Assembly (NCBI RefSeq): GCF_900129295.1 | Contig: NZ_FQUU01000003.1 | Location: 186,001 to 250,000, forward strand | DNA from: Flavisolibacter ginsengisoli DSM 18119 | GTDB taxonomy: Bacteria > Bacteroidota > Bacteroidia > Chitinophagales > Chitinophagaceae | Reading direction: 5' to 3' | DNA: 64,000 nt | Shown here: one piece after another, positions 1-8,782 of the stretch | How positions within the stretch are numbered: position 1 is the stretch's first letter | Layout: every line of letters starts with the position of its first letter | Notes under the pieces: model-generated | Told to the model about the DNA's origin: nothing | Seen by the model: only the letters and a program-made list of their open reading frames with translations | The model's database searches: none | Position numbers and translations under genes: made by a program

Positions 1-712
1 CAATCCATTTGAGCAAACCCTTGCAAGGTTGTTGTTACTATCTTCCTTGTATATGCATTTTTTTATTGAGCACAACAAGGGGCATCATAAAAGAGTGGCA
101 ACGCCTGCAGATCCAAGTTCGGCAAGGTTTGGTGAAATGGTCTATGCCTTTTTTTTCAGAACAATATTTTATAGTTATGCCAGTGCCTGGGAAATAGCAA
201 ACAGGGATACCAGGAAAAAAGGGTATTCGATATTTTCCCTGCACAATGAAATGTTGTTGTACCAATTGATCCAATTGGGCTTTGTTGGCCTTATACTTAT
301 TTTGTTTGGATGGTTGTCGGCCATCTTATTCATTGTGGCAGCTCTTAATGGAATACTTTTATTGGAAACCGTAAATTATATAGAGCACTATGGCCTTGAG
401 AGAAAATCAATAGGGGATGGCATGTATGAAAGGGCCATGCCAGAACATAGCTGGAATAGCAACCATGTTATAGGCCGGGTTATGTTATTTGAGTTAAGCA
501 GGCATAGCGATCATCATTACCTGGCTTCAAGAAAATACCAGGTACTTCGCCACCACCAGGGTTCACCGCAAATGCCAACAGGCTACCCAGGCATGATGAT
601 ACTTGCATTATTTCCGCCAGCATGGTTTTATATAATGAACCGTCGCATTAAAACTCTCCAGGGTAAATTATCCAGCGAAATAATGACGGAGCATGCACCA
701 TTGACATCCTGA
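1..712 (+). CDS. alkB: Alkane 1-monooxygenase (AlkB type), C-terminal part
   Basis: The reading frame is open from base 2 to the stop at 710-712, so the N-terminus lies before the window. The visible part holds the second and third histidine clusters of the membrane di-iron hydroxylase family (HNKGHH and RHSDHH) and the NYIEHYGL signature typical of AlkB. Hydrophobic stretches lie between them. Family members are inner-membrane enzymes that hydroxylate terminal carbons of medium-chain alkanes or similar substrates with a rubredoxin electron donor. No rubredoxin gene is visible in this window. The first histidine cluster (HExxH type) should lie just upstream. AlkB is favoured over a fatty acid desaturase because of the HYGL signature. 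The exact substrate is unknown. Confidence 0.85.
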   Translation, partial: NPFEQTLARLLLLSSLYMHFFIEHNKGHHKRVATPADPSSARFGEMVYAFFFRTIFYSYASAWEIANRDTRKKGYSIFSLHNEMLLYQLIQLGFVGLILILFGWLSAILFIVAALNGILLLETVNYIEHYGLERKSIGDGMYERAMPEHSWNSNHVIGRVMLFELSRHSDHHYLASRKYQVLRHHQGSPQMPTGYPGMMILALFPPAWFYIMNRRIKTLQGKLSSEIMTEHAPLTS

Positions 713-909
713 TCAATTATTAGCAGTAATCTGTGCAGGTTTCCTAAGGCGTACTTTCTAACTTCCGCCTTGCTACTATATAGATGCTGCAAGATTCCCC
801 GGGAGGTCTCCCATTGAATTCCTGTAGTAAATCCAGTTGTCAATATATAAAGAAGCCCTAATTATTAAAAATTGAGGGCTCACTTTATAAAAAATTAAAT
901 TGATAAGTA

Positions 910-1248
910 TTACTTGCTGGCGTATTCCATCACATAGGCAGTCACCTGTTTTGCTTCTACTTCATTCAACTTTGCTTTAGGGATCATCTTTTGTAAAATA
1001 CCATCCCACCTGGTTGTTGTATAGGCGGTTACATCCTTTGTTGCATGACATTTAGAACATTTGGTAGTAAAAATGCCTTTACCTTGTTCTACCAATAAGG
1101 CATGAGCATTCAGGCCGGCAGATTCTGGTGAAGCTTCAGTAGTTGAAGAAGTTGCAGTTGCCGGTACGGTACTGGAAGTAGACACAGTCTTCCTGCTACA
1201 GGCAAATACAAGTAAGGAAAAGGTGACAATGGTAATAGCTTTCTTCAT
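910..1248 (-). CDS. Small c-type cytochrome lipoprotein
   Basis: This 112-residue protein begins with a lipoprotein signal peptide ending in LLVFAC (lipobox cysteine about residue 17). A Ser/Thr-rich linker follows to about residue 45, then a single-heme domain with CSKCH (CxxCH) near residue 68. A methionine in the IPKAK region (KMIPK) is a plausible distal heme ligand. It is expected to sit in the periplasm, anchored by lipid, and to carry electrons, but its partners are not in this window. The reading frame is short but the motif is clear. It is transcribed towards the alkane monooxygenase gene and convergent with it. Confidence 0.8.
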   Translation of the reverse strand: MKKAITIVTFSLLVFACSRKTVSTSSTVPATATSSTTEASPESAGLNAHALLVEQGKGIFTTKCSKCHATKDVTAYTTTRWDGILQKMIPKAKLNEVEAKQVTAYVMEYASK

Positions 1249-1316
1249 GATTTTCGTTTGTAACTTAAAACTAAGGGCTGTGGATGAAAATACAAAAACG
1301 GTAACGTTAACAGATG

Positions 1317-2585
1317 TTAAATCATTTCACCTCCAAAATAGCCTTGTAGTGCAACTGGTAATTTAATTCCATTTTCATCCTGGTTATTTTCCAGCAGGGC
1401 AGCTAATATCCTTGGAAGAGCAAGAGAACTGCCATTTAAAGAATGCACTAACTGGCTTTTGCCATTTGCATCTTTATATCTTATTTTCATCCTGTTTGTC
1501 TGGTAGGCTTCAAAATTAGACACTGAACTTACTTCCAGCCATTTTTCCTGGGCTGCACTGTACACTTCAAAATCATAAGTGAGAGCAGAAGTAAAGCTCA
1601 TATCGCCACCGCATAACCGTAAAATGCGATAATGCAATCCCAGGGTTTGAATAAGCTTTTCCACGTGGGCCACCATTTCTTCCAGTGTTTCATAGCTTTT
1701 ATCGGGGTGTACCAGTTGTACCACTTCCACTTTATCAAACTGGTGCAGGCGGTTTAAACCACGCACATCTTTGCCATAGCTGCCTGCCTCTCTTCTAAAG
1801 CAAGGTGTATAAGCTGTTAACTTTACCGGGAGGTCTGCTTCTTTAAGTATTACATCCCTATAGATGTTGGTAACCGGAACTTCCGCAGTGGGTATGAGGT
1901 ACAGGTTGTCTACCGTAACATGATACATCTGGCCTTCCTTGTCAGGAAGCTGGCCAGTGCCATATGCCGAAGCTTCATTTACCATTAATGGCGGCATATA
2001 TTCCGTATAGCCCGCTTGTGTATTGAATTCAAGGAAATATTGAATCAATGCCCTCTGCAACTTTGCTCCCTTTCCTTTATAAAATGGAAAACCGCTTCCT
2101 GTAACCTTATTGCCTAATTCGAAATCTATGAGATCATATTTTTTTGCCAGGTCCCAATGTGGTACCGCACCCTTATATAGCTCAGGTTTTGTGCCGCCAG
2201 TCCTGACAATTTCATTATCCTCGGGAGTTTTTCCTTTTGGTACCAAATCTGAAGGAAGGTTGGGAAGCCGGATCAACAGGTCATTCAACTGTTTTTCCAC
2301 AGCCTCCAGGTTTTCCTGTATTGGATTCAGTGCATTTTTATAGGACTCCACATCTTTCTTCCTGGAAGCTGCTTCTTCTTTTTGGCCCATGCTCATAAAT
2401 TGGCCAATTTCCTTCGAAGCAGCATTGATCTTTGCTTTTGTTTCATCATATCCAAAGGTTAACTTCCTGCGCTCATCATCCAAAGCAATGATGTCATCTA
2501 CCAGGTTGATTTCTTTGAAATTCTTTACAGCTAATCGCTCCTTTACCAGTTCCGTATTGTTTCTTAATGTTGCCAGTTGCAGCAT
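1317..2585 (-). CDS. serS: Serine--tRNA ligase
   Basis: This class II aminoacyl-tRNA synthetase charges tRNA-Ser with serine. The N-terminal 110 residues form the long helical arm (charged and coiled-coil-like, with LNPIQENLEAVEKQLNDLL). The catalytic core follows with motif 2 (PCFRREAGSYGKD...RLHQFDKVE) and motif 3 near the end (LNGSSLALPRILAALLENNQ). The start at 2585 gives the family-typical beginning MLQLATLRNN and a length of 422 residues. A TTG seven codons upstream (2604-2606) falls inside a TATTTTTG promoter box and is unlikely to be used. It stands alone, with the unknown gene at 2749 divergent from it. Confidence 0.97.
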   Translation of the reverse strand: MLQLATLRNNTELVKERLAVKNFKEINLVDDIIALDDERRKLTFGYDETKAKINAASKEIGQFMSMGQKEEAASRKKDVESYKNALNPIQENLEAVEKQLNDLLIRLPNLPSDLVPKGKTPEDNEIVRTGGTKPELYKGAVPHWDLAKKYDLIDFELGNKVTGSGFPFYKGKGAKLQRALIQYFLEFNTQAGYTEYMPPLMVNEASAYGTGQLPDKEGQMYHVTVDNLYLIPTAEVPVTNIYRDVILKEADLPVKLTAYTPCFRREAGSYGKDVRGLNRLHQFDKVEVVQLVHPDKSYETLEEMVAHVEKLIQTLGLHYRILRLCGGDMSFTSALTYDFEVYSAAQEKWLEVSSVSNFEAYQTNRMKIRYKDANGKSQLVHSLNGSSLALPRILAALLENNQDENGIKLPVALQGYFGGEMI

Positions 2586-2603
2586 ACCAGGTGTTATTTG
2601 CGG

Positions 2604-2611
2604 CAAAAATA
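2604..2611 (-). promoter_or_regulatory. -7 box (TAnnTTTG) for serS
   Basis: The minus strand reads TATTTTTG here, a full match to the Bacteroidota sigma-ABfr -7 element. It ends 18 bases before the serS ATG. No clear -33 TTTG was found. Confidence 0.5.
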
Positions 2612-2748
2612 AGTAACACCGGCGGTGAATTGCTATTTGTATGTTTACTACAATGTAATTGCGCTTTTATTAGGTATTCAAAGCCACTTAATAAGGTTAT
2701 ATAAGTTCCCTGTACTTCACATTCCACCACTTTACGATATTTGCAGCT

Positions 2749-3096
2749 ATGAATATAAATGATGATCTGCAGGCCAGGTGGTGGAAGCTGGAAGAAAAGC
2801 TTATGGAACGGTTTGAGAAAAAGCCTGATGTAGAAAGCATATTATTTTTAATAGGGATACAGGAATTGGGAGATATCAAAAAGAAATTTTCGAAGGAACA
2901 AAAGCAGGACCTGATGCATATTGCTATATGTACGGTACTTAGCCCAAGCGGTTTTTATGAACTTTCTAAAGTAGACGAGGAGGGTTGGCCACATTTTAAT
3001 CAATTGAAACCAATGCCGGAGATGCTGCCCCATGAGCAGGAGAATTTTTTAAAGGATCATATCTTATTGTATTTTCAAAATAATGGGGGTTTATGA
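2749..3096 (+). CDS. Conserved hypothetical protein, upstream of and overlapping a cyclophilin gene
   Basis: This 115-residue soluble protein is not one I can assign to a named family. It is rich in charged residues, has no signal peptide or membrane segment, and contains a helix-rich pattern (RWWKLEEKLMERF, IKKKFSKEQKQDLMHIA). A C-terminal HPHEQ-like stretch, MLPHEQENFLKDHILLYF, is also visible. A near-consensus -7 box (GATATTTG, 2736-2743) ends five bases before the ATG. The stop codon overlaps the next gene's start by ATGA, which suggests translational coupling with the exported peptidyl-prolyl isomerase. I believe similar small proteins are common in Chitinophagaceae, but I propose no function. 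Confidence 0.75.
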   Translation: MNINDDLQARWWKLEEKLMERFEKKPDVESILFLIGIQELGDIKKKFSKEQKQDLMHIAICTVLSPSGFYELSKVDEEGWPHFNQLKPMPEMLPHEQENFLKDHILLYFQNNGGL

Positions 3097-3803
3097 TCAA
3101 AAAAACGGGACTTGTTTTTGCTTTCCTTTCTTTGTTTGTAGTTATCGTTGCTGCCCAACCTGATGTAAAGCTTAAACGAAAAGATCGTAAAAGAGATGTG
3201 GAATTGTATACCACCGCAGGAAATATTGTACTTCGTCTTTATGATTCAACGCCATTACACAGGGATAATTTTTTAAAACTGGTAAAAGCTCATTATTATG
3301 ACAGTGTATTGTTTCACAGGGTTATAAAAAATTTCATGATCCAGTCTGGTGATCCAAATAGTAAAACTACCATGGCCGGACAGCCGTTAGGTAATGGCGG
3401 ACCTGGATACATGGTGCCTGCGGAATTCCGACCCTCCCTTTTTCATAAAAAAGGTGTACTGGCAGCTGCAAGAAACGGGGATGATGTAAACCCTGAAAAA
3501 CAAAGTAGTGCCAGCCAGTTTTATATTGTGCAGGGACGAAAGTTTACAGACAGGGAATTAGACTCCGTAGAAGTTGTACGGCTAAAAGGATATAAACTTC
3601 CTGTTGAACATAGAGAGGTTTATAAAACTATTGGTGGTACGCCTCAGCTGGACCAGAATTATACAGTATTTGGAGAAGTGATCAAAGGTTTGGATGTGGT
3701 AGATAACATAGCAAATACTGTTACAAGTAAGGGAGTCGATAAAGACCGGCCTTTGCAGGATATCAGGATCCTTAAGGCAAGGTTAGTGAAACGTAAGAAA
3801 TAA
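3093..3803 (+). CDS. Cyclophilin-type peptidyl-prolyl cis-trans isomerase, exported
   Basis: The 236-residue protein starts with a signal peptide (KKTGLVFAFLSLFVVIVAAQ). The cyclophilin fold follows: LYDSTPLHRDNFLKLV, YDSVLFHRVIKNFMIQSGDP and SASQFYIVQG. The HRV-x4-FMIQSGD segment carries the catalytic arginine and substrate-binding residues. An insertion relative to short bacterial cyclophilins lies around residues 150-185. It probably assists folding of periplasmic or outer-membrane proteins. The start is fixed by the ATGA overlap with the preceding gene, so the two are likely one operon. Confidence 0.92.
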   Translation: MIKKTGLVFAFLSLFVVIVAAQPDVKLKRKDRKRDVELYTTAGNIVLRLYDSTPLHRDNFLKLVKAHYYDSVLFHRVIKNFMIQSGDPNSKTTMAGQPLGNGGPGYMVPAEFRPSLFHKKGVLAAARNGDDVNPEKQSSASQFYIVQGRKFTDRELDSVEVVRLKGYKLPVEHREVYKTIGGTPQLDQNYTVFGEVIKGLDVVDNIANTVTSKGVDKDRPLQDIRILKARLVKRKK

Positions 3804-3875
3804 GGCATTGTTTATAATTATTTTAATTCTTTTGATCTTAGGTTTAATATTGCAGGATTAATTTAAATCATAGGT

Positions 3876-4253
3876 ATGAATTTCCCAGAAAGCTTACGCT
3901 ATACAAAGGAACATGAATGGATTCGCCTTGAGGGTGATGTGGCAACTATCGGCATTACAGATTTTGCACAACATGAATTAGGTGATATTGTTTATGTGGA
4001 AATAGAAACTCTAGGCCAGGAACTGAAAAGTGGTGATGTTTTCGGTACGGTTGAAGCTGTGAAAACTGTTTCTGACCTGTATTTACCTGTTGATGGCAGC
4101 ATTACGGAGATCAACCCTAAGCTAAATTCTAATCCGGATTTAGTAAATACCGATCCATATGGTGAAGGCTGGATGGTAAAGATGAAAGTGAATAACACTG
4201 CAGATGTAAATAATCTTATGGATGCTGCTGCATACCAGGGAGTTGTTGGATAA
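3876..4253 (+). CDS. gcvH: Glycine cleavage system H protein
   Basis: The 125-residue protein is the lipoyl carrier of the glycine cleavage complex and shuttles the aminomethyl group between the P and T proteins. The lipoylation motif is GTVEAVKTVSDLYLP with the modified lysine at residue 63. The N-terminal KEHEWIRLEGDVATIGITD and the C-terminal DPYGEGWMVKMKV segments are standard. Length is normal. The other gcv genes are not in this window. It stands as a single gene ahead of a sigma factor. Confidence 0.96.
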   Translation: MNFPESLRYTKEHEWIRLEGDVATIGITDFAQHELGDIVYVEIETLGQELKSGDVFGTVEAVKTVSDLYLPVDGSITEINPKLNSNPDLVNTDPYGEGWMVKMKVNNTADVNNLMDAAAYQGVVG

Positions 4254-4329
4254 GTAAATCCAACCACAAAACATTTTCGTATATAATCCAGATTTAATTA
4301 TTCCATATAACTAGTTTTTGGGCACCAAA

Positions 4330-4854
4330 ATGACATATGGGGAGCAGGAGCTTATTGCTTCTTTGCGTCATAAGGATGAACAAGCCTTTAGTTATTTGTA
4401 TGACCATTATTCAGGGACTTTATATGGCGTTATTTGCCAGATTGTGGAAAACACAGAGCTTGGTAATGATGTGTTGCAGGAGGCATTTATTAATATATGG
4501 CGCCATATTGACTCTTATGATGAAACTAAGGGCAGGCTGTTTACCTGGATGTTGAATATTGCACGTAATGCAGCTATTGATAAAATTCGATCGAAGGGCA
4601 ACAAGCAAACACAAAGACAGGTAGCTATACCTAATAATGATTCACTACCCCTCAGTGTTTCTCCCAGGCTTGATGATTTTGGCTTAAAGAAAATAATTTT
4701 GAAACTAAAAGATGAGCAGAGACAATTAATAGACCTGTCTTATTTCCAGGGTTTTACGCATGAACAAATTGCTAAAGCACTGGATATACCATTAGGGACA
4801 GTTAAAACAAGAATCAGATCAGCATTAACACAATTAAGATCATTACTATCTTAA
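4330..4854 (+). CDS. ECF-family RNA polymerase sigma factor
   Basis: This 174-residue sigma factor has region 2 (FSYLYDHYSGTLYGVICQI ... LQEAFINIWRHIDSYD ... RLFTWMLNIARNAAIDKIR) and region 4 (YFQGFTHEQIAKALDIPLGTVKTRIRSALTQLRSLL), with no region 3. The downstream anti-sigma gene starts one base after its stop, which makes the pair an operon. It resembles the SigK-like group that works with RskA-type anti-sigma factors. The start is taken at ATG 4330. A TTG at 4318 is possible but lies in TAGTTTTTG, which resembles a promoter box. Confidence 0.93.
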   Translation: MTYGEQELIASLRHKDEQAFSYLYDHYSGTLYGVICQIVENTELGNDVLQEAFINIWRHIDSYDETKGRLFTWMLNIARNAAIDKIRSKGNKQTQRQVAIPNNDSLPLSVSPRLDDFGLKKIILKLKDEQRQLIDLSYFQGFTHEQIAKALDIPLGTVKTRIRSALTQLRSLLS

Positions 4855-4855
4855 A

Positions 4856-5635
4856 GTGAATATAAAGGAATACATATCAAGTGGCATTATTGAAAGCTAT
4901 GTTCTAGGACTTGCTACCCAGCAGGAGAGCCAGGAATTTGAAAAGCTTAGTGCACAGTATCCTGAAATAGCTGCTGCAAGAAATGAATTTGAATTGGCCC
5001 TGGAGCAGGAACTTACCAGTTCCACTGTAACCGTTTCCGGACATATCAAACAAAACATTGTCCAAAAGATATTTTCTCCTGTAGAAGATACAGAAATGGC
5101 CAGGGAAGTCAGCATGGAAACCAAGCCCGGTAGCAATTTTATATGGAAATGGTTGGTTGCCGCTTCTTTCATTCTTTTAGTTGGTACAGCCTTCTGGGCG
5201 GTAAATACTTCGCGTAATGCCAAACGGTTAGAAAAGGAGCGTGTGGCCCTGCTTCAGCAGCTAAGTAGAACTGAAAGTGAGCTTAATGCTATGAAACAGG
5301 AAGCTGCCATCATGCAAAAGCCTGATGTGAAAATGGCTTCTATGAATAATGCTTCGAATCCAATGGTATATGCTACCATTTATTGGGATACTACCAGTAA
5401 AGATGTATACCTGATGGTCAATAATCTTCCCAAGCCAGCCTCGGATAAACAATACCAGTTATGGGCTTTATTAGATAATAAGCCTATTGACCTTGGCATG
5501 ATAGAGGCCAGGCAAGATAAACTCCTTTACAGAATGAAGAATGTTCAGCAGGCAGAAGCATTTGCCATTACGCTGGAACCTAAAGGTGGAAGTTCAACGC
5601 CTACCACCACTCCTGTAGTACTTAGTAAACTATAG
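4856..5635 (+). CDS. RskA-like anti-sigma factor, membrane bound
   Basis: The 259-residue protein starts with GTG one base after the sigma factor stop. An N-terminal cytoplasmic region (IESYVLGLATQQESQEFEKL, typical of zinc-less anti-sigma domains) is followed by one membrane segment near residues 98-116 (WLVAASFILLVGTAFWAV). A coiled-coil stretch comes next (RLEKERVALLQQLSRTESELNAMKQE). The extracytoplasmic RskA C-terminal domain contains ATIYWDTTSKDVYLMVNNLPKP and KQYQLWALLDNKPIDLGMI. It should hold the adjacent sigma factor inactive until an envelope signal releases it. The signal is unknown. Confidence 0.9.
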   Translation: MNIKEYISSGIIESYVLGLATQQESQEFEKLSAQYPEIAAARNEFELALEQELTSSTVTVSGHIKQNIVQKIFSPVEDTEMAREVSMETKPGSNFIWKWLVAASFILLVGTAFWAVNTSRNAKRLEKERVALLQQLSRTESELNAMKQEAAIMQKPDVKMASMNNASNPMVYATIYWDTTSKDVYLMVNNLPKPASDKQYQLWALLDNKPIDLGMIEARQDKLLYRMKNVQQAEAFAITLEPKGGSSTPTTTPVVLSKL

Positions 5636-5718
5636 GCAGCTGCTATATTATAATTCAGAACTGCCTGATATGTCACTACCGGTTCTATATATTTTTAAAC
5701 TTCTATTCCATAGATTAC

Positions 5719-6099
5719 ATGAAAAAAATGCTGCAAGCAAATTGGTTGAAATCAAAGGGGTTAGCAATAGGCTGGTTATTTTTGATGTGTATACTCTTTG
5801 TAATACCAGGCTCGGCGCTTCCTGAGCAAAGCTGGTTTGCTGATGTTCAATTGGATAAGTGGGTACATATTGGCTTATTTTCAGTTCTTATCTTCCTATG
5901 GTGTTCTTCGTTTCAACTGGGGTTGCCTGGCAATGCATGGATGATGATCATCATAGCTATAGCTTATGGACTATTGGTGGAATTTGTACAAAAAACATGG
6001 ATACCAAACCGGTCGTTTGATCTGTTTGATGTTTTAGCAGATGCAATAGGAAGTATTGTTGGTTTGATAGTATGGTTAAGGGTGAATACAAAAAAATAA
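5719..6099 (+). CDS. VanZ-like family membrane protein
   Basis: This 126-residue protein has about four hydrophobic segments. It shows the VanZ-like pattern with DKWVHIGLFSVLIFLW in the second segment and a polar, acidic VEFVQ...NRSFDLFDVLADAIGSIVG towards the end. VanZ was named for a teicoplanin resistance gene, but most family members have no proven role. It follows the sigma/anti-sigma pair by 83 bases on the same strand, so co-transcription is possible but not shown. Confidence 0.82.
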   Translation: MKKMLQANWLKSKGLAIGWLFLMCILFVIPGSALPEQSWFADVQLDKWVHIGLFSVLIFLWCSSFQLGLPGNAWMMIIIAIAYGLLVEFVQKTWIPNRSFDLFDVLADAIGSIVGLIVWLRVNTKK

Positions 6100-6119
6100 A
6101 CCCCTGTAGAAACAGGGGT
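6100..6119 (-). terminator. Hairpin terminator-like element (minus strand)
   Basis: A perfect 8-bp stem (ACCCCTGT / ACAGGGGT, loop 6108-6111) directly follows the VanZ stop codon. The T-tract, read on the minus strand, lies over 6091-6099, while the plus side has no T-run. It is therefore best read as the end point for minus-strand transcripts coming from prfA. Confidence 0.6.
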
Positions 6120-6432
6120 CGCAACCAAAACTAACTGCTTATGAGAAAATTGACTGCTTTATGTGAGAAGAACTAAATAGTTAAACGCAAATATGTTGCC
6201 AATTGTTTCTTAGTAATTGTTAAGGGTATTTAAAACAATTAAAGAACTATTGGTACTAAGTAAAATGAAAAAATGGTGCCAATCTATTAATCAGACACCT
6301 ATATCTGAATTACTTCCTGAAATAATTTAAAATACCTACTTATTACTGAGAAATACCTAAGAGTAAACCCCTTATTAAAGAGGTGACATGAACCTTTTCA
6401 AAGGGAAAAAAAATCTACAAGGAGGGTTGGAA
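6120..6432. other. Intergenic region without a convincing gene
   Basis: This 313-base AT-rich stretch between convergent genes holds no reading frame of normal size. A tiny frame at 6141-6176 would encode 11 residues (MRKLTALCEKN). It sits within an imperfect direct repeat (AACTGCTTATGAGAAAA at 6132-6148 and GACTGCTTTATGTGAGAA at 6151-6168). A possible hairpin pairs 6249-6256 with 6276-6283. A small RNA is possible but unsupported. Confidence 0.35.
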
Positions 6433-7497
6433 TTAGGCCTGTTTGACCATTTTTTCTGCATTCTCAGCAAACTGCAGGGCATCAATTAATTCCTGGATGC
6501 CGCCATCAAGAACTTCCTGTAAATTATATAATGTGAGTCCTATGCGGTGATCTGTAACCCTGCCCTGAGGAAAATTATAGGTCCTGATTTTTGCAGACCG
6601 GTCACCAGAACTTACCAGGCTTTTGCGGTGCCTGGATATTTCTTCTTCCTGCTTGCGAACCTGTTCCTCGTATAACTTTGTACGCATCATTTGCGTGGCT
6701 TTTTCCCTATTGCCAAGCTGGGTTCTTTCAGTTTGACAAACCACCACTGTTCCGGTTGGTATATGGGTCAATAAAACCTTGGTTTCTACCTTATTTACAT
6801 TCTGACCTCCGGCACCACCGCTTCGGGCGGTTTCCATTTTCAGATCGCTTTCCTTTAATTCAAAATCAACTTCTTCTGCCTCGGGCATTACAGCCACAGT
6901 AGCTGCACTGGTATGTACCCGGCCGCTTGCCTCAGTGTCTGGTACACGCTGCACACGGTGAACACCACTTTCAAACTTTAGCGTACCATAAACTTCTTCA
7001 CCTACAACCTCAATCTGAACTTCCTTGTATCCACCTACAGTACCTTCATTTTCAGACAACAGGGCTGTTTTCCATCCTCTGCGCTCACAATAGCGCATAT
7101 ACATTCTTACAAGGTCACCTGCAAAGAGACTTGCTTCGTCACCCCCTGTACCAGCCCTGATCTCCAAAATACAATTCTTATCATCCTGGGGATCTTTTGG
7201 TATGAGCATCTGGCGGATGCTGTTTTCCATGCTTTCTTTTTGCTCTTCTGAAGACGGCAGTTCCATCTTGGCTAATTCCCTCATTTCTTCATCGGAACCA
7301 TTCAGGGCTTCCCTGTAAAACTCTATATCATCCAATACCTTCCTGTAATTGTTGTAAGCTGTTACTATTTTTTCAAGACTGCGGTATTCTTTGGATAACT
7401 GTCCAAACTTTTTATTGTCTCCAATAATCTCAGGATTGGTCAGGGCAACGCCTAAATCATCAAATCTTGCTTTTATAGCTTCCAGTTTATCAAGCAT
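6433..7497 (-). CDS. prfA: Peptide chain release factor 1
   Basis: The 354-residue protein recognises UAA and UAG stop codons and triggers release of the nascent peptide. The GGQ catalytic motif is at residues 230-232 ([16 protein letters not shown]). The RF1-type tripeptide anticodon PxT (PDT) is at 186-188, which separates it from RF2 (SPF). The [16 protein letters not shown] segment and the basic C-terminal region are conserved. The start codon ATG 7497 gives the usual [15 protein letters not shown] beginning. A full TAATTTTG promoter box lies 16 bases upstream. Confidence 0.97.
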   Translation of the reverse strand: MLDKLEAIKARFDDLGVALTNPEIIGDNKKFGQLSKEYRSLEKIVTAYNNYRKVLDDIEFYREALNGSDEEMRELAKMELPSSEEQKESMENSIRQMLIPKDPQDDKNCILEIRAGTGGDEASLFAGDLVRMYMRYCERRGWKTALLSENEGTVGGYKEVQIEVVGEEVYGTLKFESGVHRVQRVPDTEASGRVHTSAATVAVMPEAEEVDFELKESDLKMETARSGGAGGQNVNKVETKVLLTHIPTGTVVVCQTERTQLGNREKATQMMRTKLYEEQVRKQEEEISRHRKSLVSSGDRSAKIRTYNFPQGRVTDHRIGLTLYNLQEVLDGGIQELIDALQFAENAEKMVKQA

Positions 7498-7513
7498 GGT
7501 AAAAATTGGGTGG

Positions 7514-7521
7514 CAAAATTA
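7514..7521 (-). promoter_or_regulatory. -7 box (TAnnTTTG) for prfA
   Basis: The minus strand reads TAATTTTG, a full match to the Bacteroidota -7 element, 16 bases before the prfA ATG. Confidence 0.5.
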
Positions 7522-7572
7522 CGTCTCAGGGTTTGAATAAGAACGTTAAGAACAGTGTATTTTAGAACCCTG

Positions 7573-8763
7573 ATGAACTATAGGAAAATAAAAGCTGATA
7601 AACTCTTTGATGGATATGGTTTCCAAAATGATAAAATATTAGTGATTGATGAGAAGGGAAAGGTTAAAGATATAGTACCCCTGGAGCAGGCAGGAGATGA
7701 TATCGAAACAAGGGAGGGTATATTATCTCCCGGACTTATTAATTGCCATTGTCATCTTGAGCTCAGCCACATGCGGGGATTGATCCCTGAAAAGACAGGT
7801 TTGGTTGACTTTGTTTTTAAAGTGGTTACCGAACGGTTTCATAGTGAGGAAGAGATAATAAATTCTATTAATGCCGCAGAAGAGGAAATGTTTAAAAACG
7901 GTATTGTAGCTGTTGGTGACATCTGTAACAATACACATACTCTTGCTCAGAAACAAAAGGGTCGCCTGAGATATTATAATTTTATTGAAGCCAGCGGATG
8001 GACACCGTCTGTATCCGGGATGCGTTTTGACAGGGCCAGGTCTGTTTACAGCCAGTTTCAATCTTCAGGAATAAAAAATAAGAGCTCCATAGTGCCGCAT
8101 GCGCCATATTCGGTATCTGAAAATCTTTGGCAAGCTATACAGCCGTTTTTTAAGGACAAGGTGATTAGCATTCATAACCAGGAAACAGATTTCGAAGACG
8201 AATTCTTCCTTTCGGGAGGAGGTGATTTTACCAGGATGTACCGGTTAATGAATATTGATAATGCTCATCATAGACCGACTAATAAAACCAGTTTAAAGAG
8301 CTATTATAATAAGCTAGAGGAAGCTCAGAATATTTTACTTGTACACAATACTTTTACCGGAGAAGAGGATGTGAAGTTTATTAAAAATACAAATAGGCAT
8401 GGAAGTGAAAACGTTGACAATAGCCAGCAGGTTTCCTGCACTTATTTTTGCATATGTGTCAATGCCAACCTGTACATAGAAAATGCATTACCGCCTGTAG
8501 AATTGTTCCGGAAGCATAATTGTAACCTGGTGCTGGGCACTGATAGCCTGGCAAGCAATTGGTCTCTTGATATAATGAGTGAGATACGTAGCATCAGAAA
8601 ACATTTTCCAGCTATTCCTTTAGAAGAGTTGTTAAGATGGGCAACCCTTAATGGGGCCAGGGCATTAACAATGGATGAGGAGTTGGGAAGCTTTGAGCAG
8701 GGCAAAAGTCCTGGGATTATATTAATCAATGAGAATGACCTTACAATAGAACGATTGATATGA
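7573..8763 (+). CDS. Amidohydrolase-superfamily deaminase/hydrolase
   Basis: The protein of about 396 residues belongs to the metal-dependent amidohydrolase superfamily (SsnA/chlorohydrolase-like branch). The metal-binding HxH is in GLINCHCHLELSHMRG. Further ligands are likely in SIHNQET and in the aspartate of LGTDSLASNWSLDIMSE. The LELSHMRG and SLASN signatures resemble aminofutalosine deaminase-like enzymes, but no other menaquinone-pathway gene is nearby, so the substrate is left open. The ATG at 7573 is preferred to a GTG at 7555. It is divergent from prfA and convergent with recO (19-base gap). Confidence 0.85.
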   Translation: MNYRKIKADKLFDGYGFQNDKILVIDEKGKVKDIVPLEQAGDDIETREGILSPGLINCHCHLELSHMRGLIPEKTGLVDFVFKVVTERFHSEEEIINSINAAEEEMFKNGIVAVGDICNNTHTLAQKQKGRLRYYNFIEASGWTPSVSGMRFDRARSVYSQFQSSGIKNKSSIVPHAPYSVSENLWQAIQPFFKDKVISIHNQETDFEDEFFLSGGGDFTRMYRLMNIDNAHHRPTNKTSLKSYYNKLEEAQNILLVHNTFTGEEDVKFIKNTNRHGSENVDNSQQVSCTYFCICVNANLYIENALPPVELFRKHNCNLVLGTDSLASNWSLDIMSEIRSIRKHFPAIPLEELLRWATLNGARALTMDEELGSFEQGKSPGIILINENDLTIERLI

Positions 8764-8782
8764 ATGAAAAGTGAATTGCAGT

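Noticed and set aside
628-843. 71-residue minus-strand frame between the monooxygenase and the cytochrome
   Set aside because: It overlaps the monooxygenase C-terminus and has no motif; the rest of the gap (713-909) is empty.
4318-4329. TTG as the start of the first ECF sigma factor
   Set aside because: The TTG lies in a promoter-like TAGTTTTTG, and an ATG four codons later gives a normal N-terminus.
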